NCBI RefSeq assembly: GCF_000384295.1
Contig: NZ_KB913037.1
Coordinates: 474,762-538,761 of the forward strand
DNA: 64,000 bases
From: Amycolatopsis balhimycina FH 1894
Lineage (GTDB): Bacteria > Actinomycetota > Actinomycetes > Mycobacteriales > Pseudonocardiaceae
Direction of reading: 5' to 3'
The notes under the pieces were generated by a model. The model ran no database searches and had not been told where the DNA came from. It worked only from the letters and a program-made list of their open reading frames with translations. The position numbers and the translations under genes were made by a program. This document shows, piece by piece, positions 1 through 8,485 of this stretch (positions are counted from its first letter, which is position 1; the number at the start of each line of letters is the position of its first letter).

Positions 1-940
1 CGGACGCGGTCGGGGTGGACGGCTCGTCGTCGGCCGTGCTCGGCGTGTAGTCGAACGGGGCCGCTTCGTCGTCGGCGAGCTGGTCCCAGCCCTCGTCGCC
101 GCGCAGCTTGTCCTTCTTGCGGTCGTGGATCCGGGCGAGCTGGACGGCGATCTCGAACAGCACGGTCAGCGCACCGGCCAAGCCGAGCATCGAGAACGGG
201 TCAGAACCGGGAGTGGCGAAGGCAGCGAAGACGAACAGCGCGAACACGATGCCGCGGCGCCACTTCTTCAGCTGCGCGTACTTCACGACGCCGACGCGGT
301 TGAGCATCACCACCAGCAACGGCAGCTCGAAGCTGATCCCGAAGATGATCAGCAGCGACAGCAGGAACGAGATGTACTTGTCCGCGGTGAGGGCGGTGAC
401 GAACGCGTCCTGGCCGAAGCCCATCAGCAGTTGCAGGGCGTGCGGGAAGAGGATGTAGGCGAGCACGGCGCCCCCGGCGAACAGCACCGACGCGAACGCG
501 ACGAACGTCAGCGCGTACTTGCGCTCCTTGCTGTACAGGCCCGGCGCGATGAACGCCCAGAGCTGGTACAGCCAGGCCGGCGACAGGAGCACGGCGCCGG
601 CGGCGAGGCCGACCTTCAGCTGCGTCATGAAGGCCTCGAACGGCACGGTCTGCAGCAACCGGCACCCCGCGGCGCTGTCAAGCCGCCGGCTCGGCGGGAT
701 GGCGCAGTACGGGTCCTTGACGAGGTCACCGAGCGAGGGGATCGGGCCGATCTTGGTGCCGAACCAGATGAACCCGAGGATCCCGCCGATCACCACCGCG
801 AGCATCGCGAAGCCGAGGCGGCGGCGGAACTCGTAGATGTGCTCGATGAGCGTCATCGTGCCGTCGGGGTTGGTGCGACGGCTGCGCTTGCGCCGCTTCG
901 AGCGGCGGTTGTCGCCGTTTCCGGAGGCGGGTTCCGCCAC
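1..940 (-). CDS. tatC: Sec-independent protein translocase TatC (3' end outside window)
   Basis: Integral membrane receptor of the twin-arginine translocase, which binds RR signal peptides and recruits TatA to export folded proteins. About 313 residues are visible; the C-terminus lies beyond the left edge. After a GTG start and a very basic leader comes the conserved cytoplasmic segment MTLIEHIYEFRRRL, then hydrophobic segments matching the six-helix fold, including the family stretch LSPAWLYQLWAFIAPGL. An acidic, hydrophilic tail follows. It sits about 87 bp downstream of tatA on the same strand, the usual actinobacterial tatAC arrangement beside pafBC. A 10-bp hairpin lies between the two genes. 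Confidence 0.95.
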   Translation of the reverse strand, partial: MAEPASGNGDNRRSKRRKRSRRTNPDGTMTLIEHIYEFRRRLGFAMLAVVIGGILGFIWFGTKIGPIPSLGDLVKDPYCAIPPSRRLDSAAGCRLLQTVPFEAFMTQLKVGLAAGAVLLSPAWLYQLWAFIAPGLYSKERKYALTFVAFASVLFAGGAVLAYILFPHALQLLMGFGQDAFVTALTADKYISFLLSLLIIFGISFELPLLVVMLNRVGVVKYAQLKKWRRGIVFALFVFAAFATPGSDPFSMLGLAGALTVLFEIAVQLARIHDRKKDKLRGDEGWDQLADDEAAPFDYTPSTADDEPSTPTAS

Positions 941-969
941 GGGTTGTTCCGTTCTCGTCGGTGTCCGCC

Positions 970-995
970 GGAGCGCGCCGGCTGGGGCGCGCTCC
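970..995. terminator. 10-bp perfect hairpin between tatA and tatC
   Basis: Arms 970-979 and 986-995 are perfect complements around a 6-nt loop. There is no T-tract. Placed between co-directional tatA and tatC it could attenuate read-through or stabilise the tatA message, allowing TatA to be made in excess of TatC, as Tat stoichiometry usually requires. The function is inferred from position only. Confidence 0.5.
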
Positions 996-1026
996 GTGGA
1001 CCAGGGACCGGGTGTGGCCTAGCCGC

Positions 1027-1341
1027 TCAGCTGGCGTTCTTCTGCGGCTGGTCGGCGGCCTGCTGCTTCTTGAGTTCGTCGAGCTGCCGCTGCAGGTCGG
1101 CGACCTGCTGGTCGGTCGTGGCCGACGGGGCGGGCGTCGCCGGGATCTGCCTGGTCTCGACGGGCTCGGCGTCCTCGTGCGAGGCGCTCTTGTCGCCCGC
1201 GAGGTCCTTGGTCTCGGCCTTGAAGATCTTCATCGACTTGCCGATCGACCGCGCCGCATCGGGAAGCCGCTTGGCCCCGAACAGGAGCACGACGAGCAGC
1301 ACCAAAATGATCAAATGCCACGGCTGCAATCCGTTCAGCAT
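1027..1341 (-). CDS. tatA: twin-arginine translocase pore subunit TatA
   Basis: Protein of 104 residues that multimerises with TatC to form the folded-protein translocation pore. It shows the family architecture: a short N-terminal transmembrane helix ([18 protein letters not shown]), the hinge FGAKRLPD, an amphipathic helix ([15 protein letters not shown]) and a long polar tail with a coiled-coil-like run ([17 protein letters not shown]). The ATG start places the helix directly at the N-terminus, as expected. It lies between a small membrane protein upstream and tatC downstream, all leftward with pafBC. TatA rather than TatB is inferred from the short N-terminus and FGxxxLP hinge. Confidence 0.95.
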   Translation of the reverse strand: MLNGLQPWHLIILVLLVVLLFGAKRLPDAARSIGKSMKIFKAETKDLAGDKSASHEDAEPVETRQIPATPAPSATTDQQVADLQRQLDELKKQQAADQPQKNAS

Positions 1342-1372
1342 GGTGGCCTCCTATCTGCGTCTGGTAGGGATG

Positions 1373-1585
1373 TTACTGGTTTTCCGGTTTCCGGCGGCGC
1401 TGCGCGAACGCGACGCGCAACCCTGCCGCCCGGGCGCGGATCAACCCCGCCCGGTCCTGGGTGTTCGTAGCCACCATGCTCGCGGTCTGCTTGAAACCAC
1501 GCAAGACCCGGGTGGTCCGCACCAGCAGGACGACGAGGAGGAGCAGTCCCGCCGCGGCGAGGACGATGGTGGGCAGGTAAGGCAC
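1373..1585 (-). CDS. small single-helix membrane protein of unknown function
   Basis: A 70-residue protein with one N-terminal hydrophobic helix (about residues 5-22, IVLAAAGLLLLVVLLV) followed by a basic, Arg-rich cytoplasmic tail. No catalytic motif is visible and I do not recognise a named family. It lies between pafC (9 bp upstream) and tatA (31 bp downstream) on the same strand, so it is probably co-transcribed with them. The position suggests a membrane-associated role, but nothing in the sequence says which. Confidence 0.7.
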   Translation of the reverse strand: MPYLPTIVLAAAGLLLLVVLLVRTTRVLRGFKQTASMVATNTQDRAGLIRARAAGLRVAFAQRRRKPENQ

Positions 1586-1594
1586 GCGAGCAGC

Positions 1595-2575
1595 CTAGTG
1601 GTCGCAGGTTGACGGAAGGTGACGGGCTCGGGCCACGGCGCCGGCGGCCCGGCGACCGACGTCGGACGCGAGGTCGGCCGGGCTCTCCACCAGCGCTTCT
1701 CCGCCCAGTCCCAGGACGAGGCGCACCATCCAGGACTGGTCGGCGTAGCGCATCCGGATGCGCAGCCGCCCCCCGTCGAGCTCGTCGAGCTCCTCGCACG
1801 GGTAGTACTCGGCTACCCAGCGTGCGTCCGGGTCGAGGACCAGGACCGCCTCCCGCTGGTCGGGACGTTCGCGGAAGACACCCTCGGAGATGTCGGTGGG
1901 GTGGGCGTGCGCGGGCGGCCGGGACGGCTCGTCGAGGACCGTCAGCTCGTCGATCCGGTCGAGCCGGAACAGCCGGACGCCTTCCGCGCGGCGGCACCAG
2001 GCCTCGAGGTAGCCGACCGCCTGGACGATCAGCAGCCGCATCGGGTCGACCGTGCGCTCGGTGATCTGGTCCTTGGACGCCGTGTAGTAGCGGATCCGCA
2101 GCGCTCGCCCGTCCCGCAGGGCCCGGGCGACCTCCTCGCGGGTCCGCGCGGTCTTCTTGCCTTCGCGCACTCCCCCGCCGACGACCACGCCGGCGGGCTG
2201 GGCCTGCCCGGCGGCGGACTCGATCTTGGCGATGGAGCGGCGGACGGCGTCACCGTCGACCACGCCCGGCGTCTCGGCCAGCGCGCGCAGCGCCACCAGC
2301 AGCGCGGTCGCCTCGCCGCCGGTCAGCCGCAGCGGGCGGTTCATCCCGGCGTCGTGGGTGACGACGATCGTGTCGCCCTCGAAGGACAGGTCGATCAGGT
2401 CGCCCGGCCCGTAGCCGGGCAGCCCGCACATCCACAGCAGCTCGAGGTCCTTGCGCAGCTGTTTCGGCGTGACGTCGAAGTCCTGCGCCGCGTCGTCGAC
2501 GCGGATGCCCGGGCGCGCCAGCAGGTAGGGCACCAGCGCGAGCAGCCTCGGCATCCGGTCGGTGGACCCGCTCAC
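1595..2575 (-). CDS. pafC: WYL-domain transcriptional regulator PafC
   Basis: Second half of the PafBC heterodimeric activator, which in mycobacteria drives the RecA-independent DNA-damage response. The 326-residue protein has an N-terminal winged-helix region (MPRLLALVPYLLARPGIRVDD) and a central WYL domain (ALRIRYYTASKDQITERTVDP, then EAWCRRAEGVRLFRLDRID), ending with a WCX-type C-terminal domain. The GTG start at 2575 overlaps the pafB stop by 4 bp (GTGA), which fixes the start and implies translational coupling. A longer upstream reading frame exists but runs inside pafB and is not coding. Confidence 0.93.
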   Translation of the reverse strand: MSGSTDRMPRLLALVPYLLARPGIRVDDAAQDFDVTPKQLRKDLELLWMCGLPGYGPGDLIDLSFEGDTIVVTHDAGMNRPLRLTGGEATALLVALRALAETPGVVDGDAVRRSIAKIESAAGQAQPAGVVVGGGVREGKKTARTREEVARALRDGRALRIRYYTASKDQITERTVDPMRLLIVQAVGYLEAWCRRAEGVRLFRLDRIDELTVLDEPSRPPAHAHPTDISEGVFRERPDQREAVLVLDPDARWVAEYYPCEELDELDGGRLRIRMRYADQSWMVRLVLGLGGEALVESPADLASDVGRRAAGAVARARHLPSTCDH

Positions 2576-3555
2576 CGGCCGCTCCCCTGCCGGGCCACGA
2601 CGGCTTCGAGCCGGTCCTGGACGGTCTTGGCCAGCACGTCGGGTTCGAGCACGACGACGTCGGGGCCCTGCGCGGTGATCCAGTCGGCCGCCGACTCCGG
2701 GAAGTAGAGCCCGATCTCGACGAGGTCGCCCTCTTCGCCGTCGACGGCACACCGGCCGACGACGGTGCCGCGGCGGCGGACCCCGGCCGCGCGGCCGTCG
2801 GCGACCCACAGCCGGGCGGTGGTCACCGGCGACTGCTCAGTGTCCCCGGTCGCCGTGACGAGCTTCAGCAGGTTGACGCCTTCGGGGCGCTTGACCTCGC
2901 CGGGTTTCCCGACGGCGCGGACCTGGCCGGTCACCCGGGACAGGCGGAAGCACCGGGTGGCCCCGCGGTCGCGGTCGTGCCCGACGACGTACCAGCGGGC
3001 CCGCCACGACACCACCCCCCACGGTTCGAGGGTGCGCATGATCCGCTCGGGCGAGCCGCTGCGGCGATACTCGAACCGCACGGCCTGGCCGTTCTGGACC
3101 GCGGCCAGCAGCGGCCCGAACGCCGGCTCGGCGCGCACGCGCGGCTCGACGATCGTGGGCGCCTGGTCGTCGACCTCCAGTCCGGCGGCGCGCAGCTTCA
3201 CGAGCGCGCCGTGGGCCTGCCCGGTCAGCTCCGGGGAGTCCCACAGCCGGGACGCCAGCGCGACCGCGGCGGCTTCGTCGGGGGCGAGGTCGATCTCGCC
3301 GAGCTCGTAGTCGCGGCGGGCGATGCGGTAGCCCTCGATGGCGTCGAAGGCGGAGTTGCGGCCGGTTTCCAGCGGGATGCCGAGCTCGCGCAGCTCGGTC
3401 TTGTCCCGTTCGAACATCCGGAAGTAGGCATCGTCGCTGACGGCGTCGCCGTAGCCGGGCACGATGCCGCGGATCCGCTCGGCAGTGAGGTACTGCCGGG
3501 TGGACAGGAGGGCCAGCACCAGATTGACCAGCCGTTCGGCGCGTGCGGTGGACAC
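2572..3555 (-). CDS. pafB: WYL-domain transcriptional regulator PafB
   Basis: First subunit of PafBC, the DNA-damage responsive activator encoded with the Pup ligase system. The 327-residue protein opens with a helix-turn-helix region (RLVNLVLALLSTRQYLTAERI) and carries a WYL domain around residues 145-230 (GQAVRFEYRRSG, then WYVVGHDRDRGATRCFRLSRV). Start taken as GTG 3555 because it places the HTH at the N-terminus as in the family. In relatives pafB directly follows pafA; here they are separated by about 3.4 kb of unrelated genes, so pafBC probably has its own promoter in or before the HxlR gene. Confidence 0.93.
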   Translation of the reverse strand: MSTARAERLVNLVLALLSTRQYLTAERIRGIVPGYGDAVSDDAYFRMFERDKTELRELGIPLETGRNSAFDAIEGYRIARRDYELGEIDLAPDEAAAVALASRLWDSPELTGQAHGALVKLRAAGLEVDDQAPTIVEPRVRAEPAFGPLLAAVQNGQAVRFEYRRSGSPERIMRTLEPWGVVSWRARWYVVGHDRDRGATRCFRLSRVTGQVRAVGKPGEVKRPEGVNLLKLVTATGDTEQSPVTTARLWVADGRAAGVRRRGTVVGRCAVDGEEGDLVEIGLYFPESAADWITAQGPDVVVLEPDVLAKTVQDRLEAVVARQGSGR

Positions 3556-3565
3556 CCGGTAGAGC

Positions 3566-3997
3566 CTAGCCCGCGCCGCCCGGCTCGATCGTGAGGTCCG
3601 GTGTACGCGCGTCGTAGTCGGCGCGGGCGGCGTCGACGGCGTCGAAGTTTGCCTCGGCCCAGTCCTTGAACCCGGCCACCAGCGCGCGCAGGGATTCCCC
3701 CAGCGGCGTAAGGGAATAGTCGACGCGGACGGGCACCGACGGGGTGACCTCGCGGCGCACCAGGCCGTCGCGTTCGAGCACCCGGAGGGTCTGGGTGAGC
3801 ATCTTCTGGCTGACCCCGGCGATGCGCCGCGAAAGGTCGCTGTAGCGCCGCGGGCCGTCACCGAGCGCGACCAGGACGAGGCTGACCCACTTGCCGGCGA
3901 TCTCGTCCAGGAGCTTCCGGGTGGGGCAGGCCGCGAGATAGGCGTCGTAGGCGGCTCGTTCGGCCTGCCGCCGCTGTTCCGCCGTGCGCGTGGGCAC
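3566..3997 (-). CDS. HxlR/MarR-like winged-helix transcriptional regulator
   Basis: A 143-residue HxlR-family DNA-binding protein. Hallmarks are the N-terminal Cys (AACPTRKLLDEIAGKW), the recognition segment RRIAGVSQKMLTQTLRVLERDGLV and the wing VPVRVDYSLTPLGESL. GTG start at 3997 has an AGGAGG Shine-Dalgarno about 8 nt upstream. It is divergent from the quinone oxidoreductase gene at 4100, the classic HxlR arrangement in which the regulator senses an oxidant or aldehyde through Cys and represses the neighbouring oxidoreductase. It ends 10 bp before pafB, so pafBC transcription may partly depend on it. Confidence 0.9.
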   Translation of the reverse strand: MPTRTAEQRRQAERAAYDAYLAACPTRKLLDEIAGKWVSLVLVALGDGPRRYSDLSRRIAGVSQKMLTQTLRVLERDGLVRREVTPSVPVRVDYSLTPLGESLRALVAGFKDWAEANFDAVDAARADYDARTPDLTIEPGGAG

Positions 3998-4036
3998 CGG
4001 ACGTACCTCCTGGTGGGGTGGGCACCTGCGAGTGCG

Positions 4037-4076
4037 TACTTCCCGATGGAGAGTAGCTCCCCTTACGTTCGTGGGG
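4037..4076. promoter_or_regulatory. candidate HxlR operator region between divergent genes
   Basis: The intergenic strip holds two short dyads: TACT (4037-4040) paired with AGTA (4052-4055), and CCCC (4059-4062) paired with GGGG (4073-4076). The TACT-N11-AGTA pattern resembles HxlR-family operators. It lies between the divergent regulator and oxidoreductase starts. The arms are short, so this is suggestive only. Confidence 0.35.
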
Positions 4077-4099
4077 AAGGTCCGGTTACGGGAACGGAG

Positions 4100-5026
4100 A
4101 TGAAGATGCGTGCGATGGTGGTCCGCCGGTTCGGTGGCCCGGAGGTCCTGGAGCCCGTCGAGGTGCCGGTGCCGGAGCCCGGTCCGGGGCAGGTGCGGAT
4201 CCGGGTGGCGGCGGCCGCGGTGAACCCGGTCGACCTCGCCACCCGCGCCGGGCTCCTGACCGAGGCTGGCGTGGTCCCGCCACGGGAGGTGCTCGGCCTG
4301 GGCTGGGACGTCGCCGGGGTGGTCGAAACCGCCGGCGGGGGTTTCGCGGCGGGTGACGCGGTGGTCGGCCTGCGCGACCGGATCGCCACCCCGCTGGGCG
4401 CGTACGCGGAGTGGATCGTGCTGGACGCGTCGGCGGTCGCTCCGGCCCCGGCGGGTGTTTCTCTTTGCGAAGCCGCGACGCTGCCGCTCAACGCGCTGAC
4501 CGCCGCACAGGCGCTGGACCTCGTCGAGACGACCGGGACGGTGCTGGTCACCGGGGCGGCGGGCGCGGTGGGCGGGTACGCCGTCGCCTTGGCCAAGGTG
4601 CGTGGGCTCCGGGTGGTCGCGGTCGCCGCGGCCGCCGACGAGGAGCTGGTGCGGGGGTTCGGCGCGGACGAGTTCCTGCCGCGCGGGCCTTCGCTCGGCG
4701 ATCGGGTGCGTGCGCTGGTGCCGGGCGGGGTGGACGCGGTCCTGGACCCGGCGCTGCTGGGGCTGGAGGCGCTCGACGCGGTCCGCGGGGGCGGGGAGTT
4801 CGTCGCCTTCGCGGCGGGCGCCGCGCCGATCCCGCTGCGCGGGGTACGAGTGAGCAGCGTCTGGATCAGGGCGGACGGCGAGCGGCTGGCCGAGCTGTCC
4901 CGGTTGGCGGAGAAGGGGGTACTGCCCCTGCGGGTGGCGGAGGTGCTGCCGATGTCGGAGGCGGCGACGGCCCACGAGCGGCTCGCGGCGGGCGGCCTGC
5001 GCGGCCGGCTCGTGCTGACACCGTAA
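4100..5026 (+). CDS. zinc-independent quinone oxidoreductase / MDR alcohol dehydrogenase
   Basis: A 308-residue medium-chain dehydrogenase of the QOR type that would reduce quinones or enones with NADPH. It has the N-terminal GroES-like domain (MRAMVVRRFGGPEVLEPVEVPVPEPGPGQVRIRVAAAAVNPVD) and a Rossmann nucleotide-binding motif GAAGAVGGYAV near residue 150. The structural and catalytic zinc Cys clusters are absent, which separates it from classical alcohol dehydrogenases. Start at ATG 4100 matches the family N-terminus and follows GGAACGGAG; an upstream in-frame ATG would add 29 unrelated residues. Probably controlled by the divergent HxlR protein. Confidence 0.9.
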   Translation: MKMRAMVVRRFGGPEVLEPVEVPVPEPGPGQVRIRVAAAAVNPVDLATRAGLLTEAGVVPPREVLGLGWDVAGVVETAGGGFAAGDAVVGLRDRIATPLGAYAEWIVLDASAVAPAPAGVSLCEAATLPLNALTAAQALDLVETTGTVLVTGAAGAVGGYAVALAKVRGLRVVAVAAAADEELVRGFGADEFLPRGPSLGDRVRALVPGGVDAVLDPALLGLEALDAVRGGGEFVAFAAGAAPIPLRGVRVSSVWIRADGERLAELSRLAEKGVLPLRVAEVLPMSEAATAHERLAAGGLRGRLVLTP

Positions 5027-5033
5027 GGGCCAA

Positions 5034-5120
5034 AGCGCCCCAATGTGGCGCTGGTTGCGTCCAGCGCACCCAATGCCACATTGGGTGCGTCCAGCGCACT
5101 CAATGCCACGTTGGGGCGCT
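5034..5120. repeat. intergenic element: 30-bp tandem repeat inside a long inverted repeat
   Basis: Outer arms 5034-5049 and 5105-5120 are complementary over 16 bp with one mismatch. Inside, a 30-bp unit occurs twice in tandem (5056-5085 and 5086-5115) with two differences. Each unit ends in a palindrome; the first is CCCAATGCCACATTGGG (5069-5085). The core AATGCCACATTG resembles the arm core AATGGCACATTG of the hairpins at 6926 and 44018. It separates two rightward genes and lies just upstream of the SDR start. Confidence 0.8.
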
Positions 5121-5155
5121 CGGGGCGTGGCGATCACCGCACTAGCCTGGAGCGC

Positions 5156-5854
5156 ATGGATGATCGCGTTCTCCTCGTCACCGGTGCCTCTCGCGGCCTC
5201 GGCGCCGCGACCGCGCGGCTGGCCGCCGCCTCCGGGTTCAAGGTCGCCCTCGTCGCCCGCAACGCCGGGTCCGTCGCCGGCCTCGCGGCCGAACTCGGGG
5301 AAGAGCGGGCCCTCGCCCTCGGTGCCGATGTCGGCGATTGGCCGGGCATCTCCGGTGCCGTCGATCGGACCATCGAGCGGTTCGGCCGGCTCGACGCCGC
5401 CTTCGCCAACGCCGGGATCGGCGTCGGGACCTCCTTCTTCGGCGACGATGACCCAGACCCGCGGGCCTGGGAGGAGATGGTCCGCACCAACGTCCTCGGC
5501 GCGGCCTACACCGCCCGCGCCGCCTTGCCCGCGCTGAAGGAGTCGGCCGGGCACCTGCTGATCACCGGCTCGGTCGCCGGGCGGTACATCCGGAACGCCA
5601 GCATGTACTCGGTGACGAAGTGGGCCGTGACCGGGATGGCCGGGGCGATCCGCGAGGAGGCCGTCGGCACCGGTGTGCGGGTCACGCTCGTCAACCCGGG
5701 CATGACCGACACCGACATCCTCAGCGACGAGCAGCGCAAGAAGCCCACGCTGCAGCCGGACGACGTCGCCCGTGCCGTGCTCTACGCGCTGTCCCAGCCG
5801 CCCTCGGTGGACGTCAACGAGATCCTGGTCCGTCCCACCGGCCAGGTGCTCTAG
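5156..5854 (+). CDS. short-chain dehydrogenase/reductase
   Basis: A 232-residue classical SDR. The cofactor motif TGASRGLGAATARL is at the N-terminus, the NAG motif appears as FANAGIGVG, and the catalytic set is Ser in ITGSVAGRY with YSVTKWA (Tyr-x3-Lys). Substrate unknown. ATG 5156 is chosen because it puts the Rossmann motif about ten residues from the start, as usual; a longer frame runs back through the intergenic repeat and is not credible. The stop overlaps the stop of the convergent Ycf48-like gene in a shared CTAG. Confidence 0.9.
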   Translation: MDDRVLLVTGASRGLGAATARLAAASGFKVALVARNAGSVAGLAAELGEERALALGADVGDWPGISGAVDRTIERFGRLDAAFANAGIGVGTSFFGDDDPDPRAWEEMVRTNVLGAAYTARAALPALKESAGHLLITGSVAGRYIRNASMYSVTKWAVTGMAGAIREEAVGTGVRVTLVNPGMTDTDILSDEQRKKPTLQPDDVARAVLYALSQPPSVDVNEILVRPTGQVL

Positions 5855-6873
5855 CGCAGGCGGGCCACGCGCCCCTGGGCGCCGCTCGCCCAGCAGTTCG
5901 CGCCCGCGCAGTCCACGGAGTCGAAGCTGCCGGTGTCGAACGAGGTCCAGTGGCGGCCGCCGTCGGGGCTGTAGTCGCTGCCGCCCGGGCCGACCGCCAG
6001 CACTCCGCCGCCGCGCCAGGCCAGCCCGGAGCGGTAGCCGGCCGGGTACTGCGCCGGGGTGTGCCAGGTGCGGCCGCGGTCCCGCGTCAGTGCGACGGCC
6101 GGGCCGGGCGCGGCCGGGTTCGCGTAGTCGCCGCCGATCGCGATGCCCTGGCCGGGCGTGCGGAAGGCGACGGCGAACACGCCGGCGGACGGGCTGGACG
6201 GCAACGGCGTGTCGCTCGCCGTCCAGTGCCTGCCGCCGTCGCCGGAGTGCAGGACGCGGGCCGTCGCGCCGCCGCCGGTGGCCAGCCAGGCGTCGAACGG
6301 GCCGGCGGTGGTGACGCACTGGCCGCTGGCCGCGAACCCGGCCTCGCCGGGCAGCGCGGGCGGGAAGCCGCTGTCGGGCACCTGGCGCCAGCTGCGGCCG
6401 CCGTCGAAAGTGGCCTGCACGCGGAACCGGCCGTCGACGGGGTCGCTCATCGCGAGCCCGCGCCACGGGTCGAAGAAGGCGAGGCAGTCGTAGAAGGCCG
6501 CGGCGTCGGTGTTCTGGAGGGTCTGGCGCCAGTGCGCGCCGCCGTCGTCGGTCCGGTAGACGCGGGAGTCGGTCCCGGAGCCGATGGAGAGGACCACGGC
6601 GTGGTCGGCGTCGAACGCCTCGATGTCGCGGAACTGGAGGGTTCCGGTTTCGGGCGGGCCGACGGACTGCCAGGTGGCCCCGCCGTCGGTCGTCCGCAGG
6701 ACCGTGCCCTGGGTCCCGCTGACCCACGCCACCCGGGCGCTGACGGCGGACAGGCCGCGGAACTGGGCGGTGACGCCGGTCGGCGTCAGCTCCCACTTCG
6801 GCAGGCGCTCCCCCGCCGACGCCGGAGCGGCCACCGAGACGAGCAGGGCGAGCACGAGCAGCACGAGACGCAT
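5851..6873 (-). CDS. exported Ycf48-like beta-propeller (BNR/photosystem assembly type)
   Basis: A 340-residue secreted protein with a clear Sec signal peptide (MRLVLLVLALLVSVAAPASA, cleaved after ASA). The body is a series of sialidase/BNR-type Asp-box blades: TTDGGATWQSV, TDDGGAHWRQT, TFDGGRSWRQV, SGDGGRHWTAS, TRDRGRTWHTP and SPDGGRHWTSF. Such Ycf48-like propellers are assembly factors or binding proteins; no hydrolase residues are obvious. ATG 6873 gives the signal peptide, so the longer upstream frame through the 6926 hairpin is rejected. It lies downstream of pafA but is separated from it by that hairpin. Confidence 0.85.
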   Translation of the reverse strand: MRLVLLVLALLVSVAAPASAGERLPKWELTPTGVTAQFRGLSAVSARVAWVSGTQGTVLRTTDGGATWQSVGPPETGTLQFRDIEAFDADHAVVLSIGSGTDSRVYRTDDGGAHWRQTLQNTDAAAFYDCLAFFDPWRGLAMSDPVDGRFRVQATFDGGRSWRQVPDSGFPPALPGEAGFAASGQCVTTAGPFDAWLATGGGATARVLHSGDGGRHWTASDTPLPSSPSAGVFAVAFRTPGQGIAIGGDYANPAAPGPAVALTRDRGRTWHTPAQYPAGYRSGLAWRGGGVLAVGPGGSDYSPDGGRHWTSFDTGSFDSVDCAGANCWASGAQGRVARLR

Positions 6874-6925
6874 GGGGCCGATCCTGCCGCAGTCCCGCCC
6901 CGACTTTCGTCGCGTCCACGCAAAG

Positions 6926-6976
6926 CCGTGAATGGCACATTGAGAGACTTCAAGTCCCTCAATGTGCCATTCACGG
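6926..6976. terminator. 25-bp hairpin after pafA (repeat-family member)
   Basis: Arms 6926-6950 and 6952-6976 are complementary over 25 bp with one mismatch and a single central base. It lies just downstream of pafA and upstream of the Ycf48-like gene, both leftward, so it probably terminates pafA. There is no T-tract. It is nearly identical to the hairpin at 44018-44068, 37 kb away, making it a dispersed repeat. Each arm is itself a near palindrome (TGAATG-GCA-CATTGA). Confidence 0.8.
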
Positions 6977-6983
6977 ACCTGGC

Positions 6984-8342
6984 CTAGAGCGAGCTGATCA
7001 GGCGTTCCACGCGTTCGTCGACCGAGCGGAACGGGTCCTTGCACAGGACCGTGCGCTGGGCCTGGTCGTTCAGCTTCAGGTGCACCCAGTCGACCGTGAA
7101 GTCACGGCCCGCGGCCTGGGCGGCGGCGATGAAGTCGCCGCGCAGCTTCGCCCGGGTCGTCTGGGGCGGGGTGTCCTTGGCCGCCTCGATCTCGCCGTCG
7201 TCGGTGACGCGGCGGACCAGGCCCTTGCGCTGCAGCAGGTCGAAGATGCCCCGGCCACGGCGGATGTCGTGGTAGGCGAGGTCGAGCTGCGCGATGCGCG
7301 GGCTGGACAGGTCGAGGTCGTGCTTGTGCCGGTAGCGCTCGACCAGCCGATGCTTGATCGCCCAGTCGATCTCGGTGTCGATCTTGCCGAAGTCCTGCTG
7401 CTCGACCGCTTCCAGCGCGCGGCCCCACAGCTCGACGACGCGCTCGTTCGCCGCGGTCGAGCCGTTGTCCTTGAGGTGCTGGACGGCGCGGGCGTGGTAC
7501 TCGCGCTGGATGTCCAGCGCCGAGGCCTCGCGCCCGCCGGCCAGCCGCACCTGGCGGCGGCCGGTGAGGTCGTGGCTGATCTCGCGGATCGCCCGGATCG
7601 GGTTGTCGAGGGTGAAGTCGCGGAACTGGACGCCGGCCTCGATCATCTCGAGCACCAGGTTCGCCGAGCCGACCTTGAGCATGGTCGTCGGCTCGGCCAT
7701 GTTCGAGTCGCCCACGATGACGTGCAGCCGCCGGTAGCGCTCGGCGTCGGCGTGCGGCTCGTCGCGGGTGTTGATGATGGGCCGCGAGCGAGTCGTCGCG
7801 CTCGACACGCCCTCCCAGATGTGCTCGGCACGCTGGGAGAGGCAGTAGACCGCGCCGCGCGGGGTCTGCAGCACCTTGCCGGCGCCGCAGATGAGCTGGC
7901 GGGTCACCAGGAACGGGAGCAGCACGTCCGCGATCCGGGAGAACTCCCCCGCGCGGGTCACGAGGTAGTTCTCGTGGCAGCCGTACGAGTTGCCCGCCGA
8001 GTCGGTGTTGTTCTTGAACAGGAAGATGTCGCCGCCGATGCCCTCGTCGGCGAGCCGCCGTTCGGCGTCGACCAGCAGGTCCTCGAGGATCCGCTCGCCG
8101 GCCTTGTCGTGCGTGACGAGCTGGACCAGGTCGTCACACTCGGCTGTCGCGTACTCGGGGTGCGAGCCGACGTCGAGGTAGAGCCGCGAGCCGTTCGACA
8201 GGAACACGTTGGAGGAGCGTCCCCACGACACGACCCGCCTGAACAGGTACCGCGCCACCTCGTCGGGCGAGAGCCTGCGTTGTCCGTGGAAGGTGCACGT
8301 GACCCCGAACTCGGTCTCGATGCCAAAGATCCGCCGCTGCAT
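6984..8342 (-). CDS. pafA: Pup--protein ligase PafA
   Basis: A 452-residue glutamine-synthetase-fold enzyme that uses ATP to phosphorylate the C-terminal Glu of Pup and join it to substrate lysines. The N-terminus [17 protein letters not shown] holds the catalytic Glu region; further signatures are [37 protein letters not shown] and [25 protein letters not shown], all typical of the PafA/Dop family. The pattern [11 protein letters not shown] fits PafA rather than Dop (NNVDGKG). ATG 8342 puts the conserved start in place. Expected length about 452. It is divergent from the PAP2-kinase gene, and is separated here from its usual pafBC partners. Confidence 0.97.
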   Translation of the reverse strand: MQRRIFGIETEFGVTCTFHGQRRLSPDEVARYLFRRVVSWGRSSNVFLSNGSRLYLDVGSHPEYATAECDDLVQLVTHDKAGERILEDLLVDAERRLADEGIGGDIFLFKNNTDSAGNSYGCHENYLVTRAGEFSRIADVLLPFLVTRQLICGAGKVLQTPRGAVYCLSQRAEHIWEGVSSATTRSRPIINTRDEPHADAERYRRLHVIVGDSNMAEPTTMLKVGSANLVLEMIEAGVQFRDFTLDNPIRAIREISHDLTGRRQVRLAGGREASALDIQREYHARAVQHLKDNGSTAANERVVELWGRALEAVEQQDFGKIDTEIDWAIKHRLVERYRHKHDLDLSSPRIAQLDLAYHDIRRGRGIFDLLQRKGLVRRVTDDGEIEAAKDTPPQTTRAKLRGDFIAAAQAAGRDFTVDWVHLKLNDQAQRTVLCKDPFRSVDERVERLISSL

Positions 8343-8485
8343 TCCACCAGAGTAGGCGCTGGACCCCCTCCGACGGTGGGCCGTTCGGGCGTCGACACGC
8401 CCCCAGTACGCCACAGACGGTGAAATCTCCCCGAATCAGGCACGATTGGAGCACGGCTCTTGACGGCACACGGAAGGCGGACCTC

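Noticed and set aside
2576..2809. Upstream extension of pafC.
   Set aside because: It lies within pafB in another frame, and the GTGA overlap at 2572-2575 fixes the start.
5034..5120. Possible CRISPR array at the tandem repeats.
   Set aside because: Units are directly adjacent without spacers, only two copies, and lie within an inverted repeat.
5045..5155. Longer N-terminus for the SDR starting inside the repeat.
   Set aside because: It is translated repeat sequence; the SDR fold starts at ATG 5156.
3566..6940. Very long leftward reading frame covering hxlR, the oxidoreductase and the propeller region.
   Set aside because: Only its last 143 codons are coding (hxlR). The remainder is the high-GC mirror of real genes on the other strand and contains no family motif.
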